A stretch of 10,865 nt of DNA from Verrucomicrobiales bacterium (GTDB taxonomy: Bacteria; Verrucomicrobiota; Verrucomicrobiia; Verrucomicrobiales; Akkermansiaceae): the NCBI GenBank assembly GCA_002729295.1, contig PBTU01000026.1, positions 2,315-13,179 of the forward strand. Direction: 5' to 3'. The notes beneath the pieces were generated by a model. That model had not been told where the DNA came from and did not search any database. It was given only the letters and a program-made list of their open reading frames with translations. Of this stretch, positions 6,584-10,865 are shown piece after piece; the stretch's first letter is position 1, and the number at the start of each line of letters is the position of its first letter. Made by a program: the position numbers and the translations under genes.

Positions 6584-8257
6584 GTGATCCTTGCTGCCTC
6601 CTCTCATGAAGTTGCCCCCGTCGTGGCACTGCTGGGCATGGTGTTGGGGAGTGTGGTGATTGTTTCGCTGCTTTTGGTGAGGGCAAAACAGTCGCTTTTG
6701 GTGGGTTATTTCGCCTGTGGCGTGATTCTAGCGAACATCGGGGCAACAATGTGGCTGGGGGATTCTTCGGCGGAGGCGATCGCAATTTTAGCGGAATTGG
6801 GAGTGGTCTTGTTAATGTTTACCCTGGGAATTGAATTTTCGCTTCGGGAGTTGGTGCATCTTCGAAAAGTGGTCCTCGGGGGAGGAGGAATGCAGATGTT
6901 GCTTACTACTTTGGCGGGGATGGCGGTGGGCTGGGCTTTTGGATTGAGTGGGACGGGATTGCTGGTGGTGGGATTTGCGATGGCCTTGTCGTCGACGGCG
7001 GTGAGTATCAAATCGTTTCAGGATATGGGGCAGCCGGATACGCCCGGAGCGCGGATGGCGCTCGGAGTGGCTATTTTTCAGGATCTTGCGGTGATCTTAT
7101 TCATGGTGCTTCTTCCTTCCCTGGTGGGAGACGGGGCTGGCGGAGCTGGTCCGATTTTTCAGGCACTGGGAAAGGGGATTCTCTTTTTAACGCTGTGTTG
7201 GGGACTGAGTGTCTATGTTGTGCCGCATTTGCTCCATGCCGTGGCGACATCGGGAAGTCGGGAGTTGTTCACCGTGACGGTGGTTGGGCTTTGCGCGGCG
7301 ATCGCCTGGGGTGCGAATTGGTTTGGCCTGAGCCTGGCACTGGGAGCTTTTGCGGGTGGGTTGGTGGTGAGTGAGTCGATCTATTCGCACAAAGTGCTGG
7401 CAGATGTGCTGCCGTTTAAAGATCTTTTCTTGACCGTCTTTTTTGTGTCAGTGGGCTTGTTGATTGATCTGGAAATCGTGATGCAATTCTGGTGGATTAT
7501 CGGATTGGGAGTGTTTGGGATTGTTGCGGTGAAGGGATTTGTGATTGCCATAATTGCCAGACGCCTCGGGCTTCGCTTCAAGCAGGCATTGATGGCCGGG
7601 GCGGCTCTTTCGAGTAGTGGGGAATTCTCGCTGGTTCTTTTGGGTCGGGCTTCTGAGTTGGGCGGGGTGAGCCCCGGGGTTGAGCAGATGTTGCTGGCGT
7701 GCACGGCAGTTTCGATGGCCTTGGTTCCCACCTTGATGCGGCTGGCGGGGCCGGTCTCGAAGCCCTTGGAATCACTCAAAATATTTCAGCCATCCAAATG
7801 CTGCGATGAGCTCCGTCTGGGATCCCAAGTGGAGTCGCTGCGGGATCACGTTGTCATTTGCGGATACGGTCCGGTGGGACAGGCGCTTCATGAGGCGATG
7901 GATCGGCTGTCGGTTCCGGTGGTCGTGATTGAGATGAACGCGGGGACGGTGAAGACGCTTCATGAACGTGGTGTGCAGGTTCTCTTTGCCGATGCGACAA
8001 ATGTCGAGACGATGAAGTTGGCCCGGGTGGAAGATGCCCGGGCGATTGCCTTTACTTTCCCTGAACCACTTTTAGCGATTGAAGGTGTCCGTGCAGCGCG
8101 GACTTTAAATGGTGGAGTGGTGACCTACGCCCGGGCCAAGTTTGGTAGCGGAGTGGAGTTACTGAAGAAGGAAGGTGTGCACCATATTTTCCACGATGAA
8201 GCAACGAGCGGCAAGGCGATGGTGACCGCCGTGCTTGGTTGCTATGAGGTCGAATAA
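6584..8257 (+). CDS. Monovalent cation:proton antiporter (CPA2, KefB-type) with RCK domain
   Basis: 557 residues. Residues 1-390 are a multi-helix membrane domain of the CPA2 Na+/H+ or K+/H+ exchanger type. It shows the G-I-E-F-S-L-R-E-L block (82-90), ALSSTAVSIKSFQ (134-146), GVAIFQDLAV (161-170) with D167 as probable ion-coupling aspartate, LGAFAGGLVVSES (253-265) and FKDLFLTVFFVSVGLLID (278-295). A cytoplasmic RCK/TrkA-N domain follows (about 420-557), with the Rossmann motif GYGPVG (427-432) and acidic E450 at the end of the second strand, as in NAD(H)-binding RCK domains. It probably exports K+ or Na+ in exchange for protons, gated by nucleotide or redox state; the ion cannot be told from sequence. 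The start is uncertain: GTG 6584 has AGGAG so close that it overlaps, so it may be leaderless; the next in-frame ATG is 6638. The gene is divergent from the candidate selenoprotein and its end lies 6 bases from a convergent gene, with no terminator between. Confidence 0.9.
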   Translation: MILAASSHEVAPVVALLGMVLGSVVIVSLLLVRAKQSLLVGYFACGVILANIGATMWLGDSSAEAIAILAELGVVLLMFTLGIEFSLRELVHLRKVVLGGGGMQMLLTTLAGMAVGWAFGLSGTGLLVVGFAMALSSTAVSIKSFQDMGQPDTPGARMALGVAIFQDLAVILFMVLLPSLVGDGAGGAGPIFQALGKGILFLTLCWGLSVYVVPHLLHAVATSGSRELFTVTVVGLCAAIAWGANWFGLSLALGAFAGGLVVSESIYSHKVLADVLPFKDLFLTVFFVSVGLLIDLEIVMQFWWIIGLGVFGIVAVKGFVIAIIARRLGLRFKQALMAGAALSSSGEFSLVLLGRASELGGVSPGVEQMLLACTAVSMALVPTLMRLAGPVSKPLESLKIFQPSKCCDELRLGSQVESLRDHVVICGYGPVGQALHEAMDRLSVPVVVIEMNAGTVKTLHERGVQVLFADATNVETMKLARVEDARAIAFTFPEPLLAIEGVRAARTLNGGVVTYARAKFGSGVELLKKEGVHHIFHDEATSGKAMVTAVLGCYEVE

Positions 8258-8263
8258 AATGCG

Positions 8264-8671
8264 CTATTCCGGGAGGTCAGGGAGATCCGGAAGATCTGGC
8301 AGGTCTATCTTCCCTGGAAGAGGAGGGGCGGCGGGAACCTTGGGAGCGGGGGCTTCAGGGGTCGGAGCCGCAGGAGTGCCGGGCCTATCGGGAATGAAAA
8401 CGGTGGGTCTGACAGGTGCCGGAGTATAGGGATCGGGTTGGGGAAGGTCGGCGAAGTTTCTGTTGGTGGATACGACGGTGGGTTCCTCGGGGTTCTTTTT
8501 GTCCTTGGTAAAATACTTGTCGGAGATGCTCTTACCGAATTTTTGAGTGGCAGAGGCCGCGCGCTTGGTGGCGTCGATGGTCGCGGAGCCAGCCTGTTGA
8601 ACGATGCGGGTTGGCGTCTCGAGCAGACTGCAGGAGGTGAGCAAAAAGCAAATCGGGAGGAGGCGAAGCAT
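8264..8671 (-). CDS. Small proline-rich lipoprotein of unknown function
   Basis: 135 residues from ATG 8671. The N-terminus (MLRLLPICFLLTSC) is a short lipoprotein signal with lipobox LTSC, so the mature protein should begin at the lipidated cysteine and sit in a membrane. The mature part has an Ala/Thr/Lys-rich helical stretch, then a long Pro/Ala/Val-rich, probably disordered region, and ends in four tandem D-L-P triplets. An in-frame TTG at 8689 would add six residues (MRNNPL) but has no Shine-Dalgarno. For ATG 8671, GAGGA lies about 11-12 nt upstream, a little far. TGAGG (containing that site) can pair with CCTCA next to the start codon, which could limit translation. I recognise no family; the lipobox is the only firm functional statement. 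The gene stands downstream of lysS on the same strand, behind a terminator, so it is probably transcribed separately. Confidence 0.75.
   Translation of the reverse strand: MLRLLPICFLLTSCSLLETPTRIVQQAGSATIDATKRAASATQKFGKSISDKYFTKDKKNPEEPTVVSTNRNFADLPQPDPYTPAPVRPTVFIPDRPGTPAAPTPEAPAPKVPAAPPLPGKIDLPDLPDLPDLPE
8270..8305 (-). repeat. Four tandem Asp-Leu-Pro codon triplets
   Basis: Thirty-six bases encode DLPDLPDLPDLP at the end of the lipoprotein. The copies use different synonymous codons (GAC/GAT, CTG/CTT/CTC, CCA/CCG/CCT), so the repeat is kept at protein level and is not a fresh slippage product. Confidence 0.85.
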
Positions 8672-8707
8672 GAGGGGATTGTTCCTCAAATTGCGAAGAG
8701 AGGCAGT

Positions 8708-8740
8708 AAAAAAAGCCCGCAGGAAGATTCTGCGGGCTTT
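8708..8740 (-). terminator. Intrinsic terminator of lysS
   Basis: GCCCGCAG (8715-8722) pairs perfectly with CTGCGGGC (8730-8737) around a 7-base loop. On the - strand the stem is followed by seven T residues (complement of 8708-8714). It lies 20 bases after the lysS stop and can also work weakly in the opposite direction (TTT at 8738-8740). Confidence 0.9.
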
Positions 8741-8759
8741 GAGAGAAGTGGGAAAGTGA

Positions 8760-10238
8760 TTAATCCTTTCGCTTGAGCTGTGGGAATAGGACGACGTCGC
8801 GAATGGTCGGTGCTCCGGTGAGGAGCATGATCAGGCGATCGATACCAATGCCGATGCCTCCAGCGGGGGGCATGCCGTGCTCAAGGGATTCGACGAAGTC
8901 TTCGTCGATTTCCTGAGCTTCGCCTCCGGATTGCTCCTCGAGACGCCGGCGTTGGACGTCGGGGTCATTGAGCTCGGAGTAACCGGGCGAGATTTCCTGT
9001 CCGTTGATGATCAGTTCGTAGACATCGATCACTTTGGGGTTCTCAGGATTCTCCTTCGCCAGCGGGATGAGCTTGGAATCGACGTGCGTCACGAAGCAGG
9101 GATCGAAGGTATGTTCCTCGACAAGCTTTTCGAAGACTTGTTGGGTCACTTCGTAGTCTTCGAGGTGGTCGTGAATCTCGAGTTTGAATTCGGATTGGGC
9201 TTTAGCGCGTCTCTCGTCGGGAGAGAGGTCGAACCAATCGTCTCCGGCGACGCCTTTGATGAGATCTTGGTAAGGAGTACGCTTCCAGGGGCGGGAGAGG
9301 TCGAGGGTGCGGACGTGCTCTCCGTTTTCGTCTTGATGTTCGATCTGCAGGGTTCCGAAGAACTTCTCGGCAAGATGGCAGACCATCTCTTCGACGAGGT
9401 CGGCCATGATCTCGAAGTCACCGAAGGCCTGGTAGGCTTCGAGCATGGTGAATTCGGGATTGTGACGGCGGGAGATTCCTTCGTTACGGAAGTTTCGGTT
9501 GAGTTCGAAGACTTTGGTCAGGCCGCCGACGAGGAGACGCTTTAGGTGCAATTCGGGAGCGATGCGCATGGTGAGCGGCATATCGAGAGCATTGTGATGC
9601 GTCTGAAATGGGCGTGCTGCCGCACCACCGGCCACGTCATGCAACATGGGTGTTTCGACTTCGAGGTAGCCGCGGTCGTGGAGGAAGTTGCGAATCTCCG
9701 CGACAATCTGTGAACGGATGATGAAGAGATCGGCGCTGGGCTGATTTGACATCAGGTCGAGGTGGCGCTTGCGGTACTTCGTCTCACGATCGGAAAGTCC
9801 GTGCCACTTGTCGGGCATGGGGCGAAGGGCCTTGGAAAGCATGGTGAGGGAAGAGACCTTTACGGAAGGTTCGCCTTTTCCGGTGGTGAAAGTCGAACCG
9901 GAGACGCCAACCCAGTCGCCGAGGTCGAGAAGCTGGTAAACGGACCAATCCAGCTCGGGGACTTCCTTTTTATTAATGTAAATCTGAATGCGGCCATGGG
10001 CGTCGCCGAGAGTGGCGAAGACCGATTTGCCCATATCACGGATGGCGAGGAGGCGACCGGCGATGGTCACTGATTTATCGTCAGAGAATTCGGCTTTGAG
10101 ATCGCCCGGGGTGGTGGTGACTTTGAATTTGGCGCCGTAAGGGTCGATGCCTAATTCTTTCAATTTGCCGAGCTTTTCGCGTCTGACCGCAATGAGTTCC
10201 TCGGATGTGGATTGTGGAGACGGTTTTTCGTCGCTCAT
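8760..10238 (-). CDS. lysS: Lysyl-tRNA synthetase, class II
   Basis: 492 residues, the usual length for bacterial LysS, which charges tRNA-Lys with lysine in the cytoplasm. After a short N-terminal extension comes the anticodon-binding OB fold (about 57-133, with VTIAGRLLAIRDMGKSVF). The class II catalytic core follows: motif 1 around RNFLHDRGYLEVETPML (183-199); motif 2 around 247-268 with FRNEGISRRHNPEFTM; motif 3 GGIGIGIDRLIMLLTG (460-475). The chain ends in RDVVLFPQLKRKD. Between motifs 2 and 3 the usual lysine-pocket block reads EISPGYSELNDP (415-426), and PLAK is preceded by VDSKLI; these differ from the common E. coli-like wording (E-x-x-N-A-y-x-ELNDP) and may be lineage-typical. ATG 10238 has no clear Shine-Dalgarno, as with several genes here. 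An A/T-rich palindrome lies 66 bases upstream of the start. It ends in a strong terminator and is probably monocistronic. Confidence 0.97.
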   Translation of the reverse strand: MSDEKPSPQSTSEELIAVRREKLGKLKELGIDPYGAKFKVTTTPGDLKAEFSDDKSVTIAGRLLAIRDMGKSVFATLGDAHGRIQIYINKKEVPELDWSVYQLLDLGDWVGVSGSTFTTGKGEPSVKVSSLTMLSKALRPMPDKWHGLSDRETKYRKRHLDLMSNQPSADLFIIRSQIVAEIRNFLHDRGYLEVETPMLHDVAGGAAARPFQTHHNALDMPLTMRIAPELHLKRLLVGGLTKVFELNRNFRNEGISRRHNPEFTMLEAYQAFGDFEIMADLVEEMVCHLAEKFFGTLQIEHQDENGEHVRTLDLSRPWKRTPYQDLIKGVAGDDWFDLSPDERRAKAQSEFKLEIHDHLEDYEVTQQVFEKLVEEHTFDPCFVTHVDSKLIPLAKENPENPKVIDVYELIINGQEISPGYSELNDPDVQRRRLEEQSGGEAQEIDEDFVESLEHGMPPAGGIGIGIDRLIMLLTGAPTIRDVVLFPQLKRKD

Positions 10239-10303
10239 TTCGGGCGGGACTTTAAGGCTCCCGAGCCGCTTGAACAGGTTAATTCTGGGTATCTGAAAAA
10301 GCT

Positions 10304-10334
10304 TCTCGGTAAAAAATGATTTTTTTTAACGAGA
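10304..10334. repeat. Palindrome upstream of lysS
   Basis: TCTCG (10304-10308) pairs with CGAGA (10330-10334). After one mismatch, TAAAAAA (10310-10316) pairs with TTTTTTA (10322-10328) around a five-base loop. It could be an operator, a cruciform or a terminator-like hairpin; no protein can be assigned. Confidence 0.5.
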
Positions 10335-10351
10335 CGGATTAGGAAATCCAG

Positions 10352-10408
10352 ATGATCATATATTTATTAGGAGTTAATATCATTTGGGGCTATGGCGGCC
10401 TTGTTTGA
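10352..10408 (+). CDS. Candidate leader peptide, branched-chain-rich, upstream of ilvA
   Basis: Eighteen codons, MIIYLLGVNIIWGYGGLV, then TGA. AGGA (10341-10344) stands 7 nt before the ATG, a good Shine-Dalgarno distance. Nine of the 18 residues are Ile, Leu or Val, including two Ile-Ile pairs. Leader peptides rich in regulatory amino acids control ilv operons by attenuation in enteric bacteria, and the next gene appears to be threonine dehydratase, first enzyme of isoleucine synthesis. The stop codon falls inside hairpin A, so a terminating ribosome would open that hairpin, which is not the classical arrangement. Such a short frame could also occur by chance. Confidence 0.35.
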   Translation: MIIYLLGVNIIWGYGGLV

Positions 10409-10437
10409 TTTTTCATTAAGTCGATAGGGCCGCTCTA
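10391..10437 (+). ncRNA. Structured RNA element A (long hairpin followed by U tract)
   Basis: GCGGCC (10395-10400) pairs with GGCCGC (10428-10433), extended inward by U-G, U-A and G-U pairs. After one bulged U comes an inner 7-bp stem (10405-10411 with 10418-10424, two wobbles) and the loop UUCAUU. The 3' side is followed by TCTATTTTT, so it may act as an intrinsic terminator or end a small RNA. It is related to element B in its flanks (ATTTGGGG before, ATTTT after) and in its fold. Confidence 0.45.
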
Positions 10438-10470
10438 TTTTTGGTCAGGAACAAAGGTTTTCGCAATTGA

Positions 10471-10515
10471 GTAAGAGTTCTGAATAGTGATTTCTTACTT
10501 AAAATCAGACTCTTA
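10471..10515 (+). other. Region with two mutually exclusive hairpins
   Basis: TAAGAG(T)TCTGA (10472-10483) can pair with TCAGACTCTTA (10505-10515) with one bulge, over a 21-base loop. Alternatively GTAAGA (10471-10476) can pair with TCTTAC (10493-10498). Only one can form at a time. The 3' arm ends where the Shine-Dalgarno AGGTGA (10515-10520) of a short frame begins. Confidence 0.3.
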
Positions 10516-10524
10516 GGTGAAATT

Positions 10525-10560
10525 ATGGTAAAAAATTGGAATTTCTCCATTTTCCACTAG
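10525..10560 (+). CDS. Possible very short ORF between the two hairpins
   Basis: Eleven codons, MVKNWNFSIFH, then TAG. AGGTGA (10515-10520), a close match to the consensus Shine-Dalgarno, stands 4 nt before the ATG. There is no amino-acid bias that would link it to isoleucine. It may be a second leader peptide or chance. Confidence 0.2.
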   Translation: MVKNWNFSIFH

Positions 10561-10566
10561 CCAAAG

Positions 10567-10596
10567 GTGAAAAGTGGGTCAGATTGATACTATAAT
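10567..10596 (+). promoter_or_regulatory. Candidate promoter for ilvA / element B
   Basis: A perfect -10 hexamer TATAAT (10591-10596) lies 18 bases after GTGAAA (10567-10572), which matches TTGACA at 4 of 6 positions. Transcription would start near 10603, just before hairpin B, giving ilvA an untranslated leader of about 125 nt. Confidence 0.5.
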
Positions 10597-10619
10597 AGTT
10601 CTATACGATTTGGGGGGGA

Positions 10620-10662
10620 CAGCAGCCCTGTTCGATTTCTTAGGAAATCGGCGGGGTTGCTG
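10620..10662 (+). ncRNA. Structured RNA element B (long hairpin in the ilvA leader)
   Basis: CAGCAGCCCT (10620-10629) pairs over ten positions with GGGGTTGCTG (10653-10662), with two G-U wobbles. Above a small internal loop, CGATTTC (10633-10639) pairs perfectly with GAAATCG (10644-10650), closing a UUAG loop. ATTTTAT follows. Its fold and flanks resemble element A about 225 bases upstream, while the stem sequences differ in a paired, compensatory way. It lies between the candidate promoter and the ilvA start. Confidence 0.5.
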
Positions 10663-10727
10663 CATTTTATAGGGGTGCTAGTTTTTTGGGGAGTGTGTTT
10701 GAGGCGGGAATTTGTAAGGAATCATCC

Positions 10728-10865
10728 GTGAGCGAAAAGGACACAGCGGAGAGGTTGCGGGAAGCCATTCATCAGGCGAGAGCCCGGGTGTATCGGGTGG
10801 GAAAAAGGACTCCGTTAGAGCAGTTGCCGCTGGAGGGTCTTCCAAAGCAGGTTTGGGTAAAGCGG
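10728..10865 (+). CDS. ilvA: Threonine dehydratase (threonine ammonia-lyase), 5' end only
   Basis: Only the first 46 codons are present. The peptide has 'ARARVYRVGKRTPLEQLPLE' followed by 'KQVWVKR' at the window edge. This matches the start of IlvA-type PLP enzymes, where A-x-VY-x(4)-TPL is followed by the V-x-L-KRED strand. IlvA deaminates threonine to 2-oxobutanoate, the first step to isoleucine; serine dehydratase or other fold type II relatives remain possible because the PLP lysine lies outside. GTG 10728 is chosen because TAAGGA (10715-10720) stands 7 nt upstream. An in-frame GTG at 10695 lacks proper spacing from its purine run. The long structured leader in front suggests RNA-based control. 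Confidence 0.75.
   Translation, partial: MSEKDTAERLREAIHQARARVYRVGKRTPLEQLPLEGLPKQVWVKR

Larger units (their letters stand above)
10239..10727. other. 489-base noncoding region between lysS and ilvA, rich in structure
   Basis: No long gene fits on either strand. The stretch is richer in A+T than the flanking genes. From left to right it holds an A/T-stem palindrome (10304-10334), a branched-chain-rich short frame (10352-10408), long hairpin A (10391-10437), an alternative-folding region (10471-10515), a short frame with a good Shine-Dalgarno (10525-10560), a TATAAT box (10591-10596) and long hairpin B (10620-10662). It probably carries the divergent promoters of lysS and ilvA and an RNA leader for ilvA. 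Confidence 0.7.

Noticed and set aside
6268..6609. 113-codon + strand frame
   Set aside because: It is antisense to the signal peptide and UGA region of the candidate selenoprotein and runs into the antiporter start; its product resembles no family.
8438..8776. 112-codon + strand frame
   Set aside because: Covers the lipoprotein start and the lysS terminator in antisense; no family features.
8877..9545. 222-codon + strand frame
   Set aside because: Antisense to the catalytic core of lysS; the acidic, Val/Leu-rich product is what the complement of this gene gives.
10381..10672. CRISPR array or integron attC sites as an explanation for the two hairpins
   Set aside because: Only two units, imperfect and about 225 bases apart with no regular spacer, and no attC-type R core sites or integrase.

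Overview
The window looks like chromosomal DNA from the PVC superphylum, most likely Verrucomicrobiota. The evidence is a DUF1553/DUF1501 gene pair, a very large secreted protein built on the PVC 'membrane-bound dehydrogenase' propeller, and several proline/lysine-rich exported proteins. TGA is an ordinary stop here: the DUF1553 and DUF1501 genes both end in TGA exactly where their families end. The genome is therefore not globally TGA-recoded.

Left part (1-5752, + strand): the 3' end of a DUF1553 (PSD1) protein with a LamG-like domain overlaps a Tat-exported DUF1501 protein by 11 bases. Next comes a 1121-residue secreted protein with a discoidin-like domain, an SGNH-like domain whose catalytic residues look replaced, a PVC beta-propeller and a C-terminal azurin-like copper domain. 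All of this suggests extracytoplasmic redox or polymer breakdown.

Middle (5753-8257): the most interesting locus is on the - strand at 5799-6476. A gene with a Shine-Dalgarno, signal peptide and thioredoxin-like domain is interrupted by one in-frame TGA (6308-6306). Read through, it gives a U-x-x-C motif whose cysteine is the only one in the mature protein. A hairpin with a GU-containing loop starts 14 nt after the TGA, where bacterial SECIS elements lie. I read it as a probable undescribed selenoprotein: a secreted thioredoxin-like domain plus a small C-terminal SHD1-like domain. The alternative is a nonsense mutation. Divergent from it is a KefB-type cation:proton antiporter with an RCK domain.

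Right part (8258-10865): a small proline-rich lipoprotein and lysS lie on the - strand, with a clear intrinsic terminator between them. A 489-base noncoding stretch precedes the start of a probable threonine dehydratase (ilvA). That stretch holds two related long hairpins about 225 bases apart whose stems are maintained by compensatory changes. It also holds an 18-codon, branched-chain-rich reading frame with a good Shine-Dalgarno, suggestive of an ilvA attenuation leader, although the geometry is not classical.
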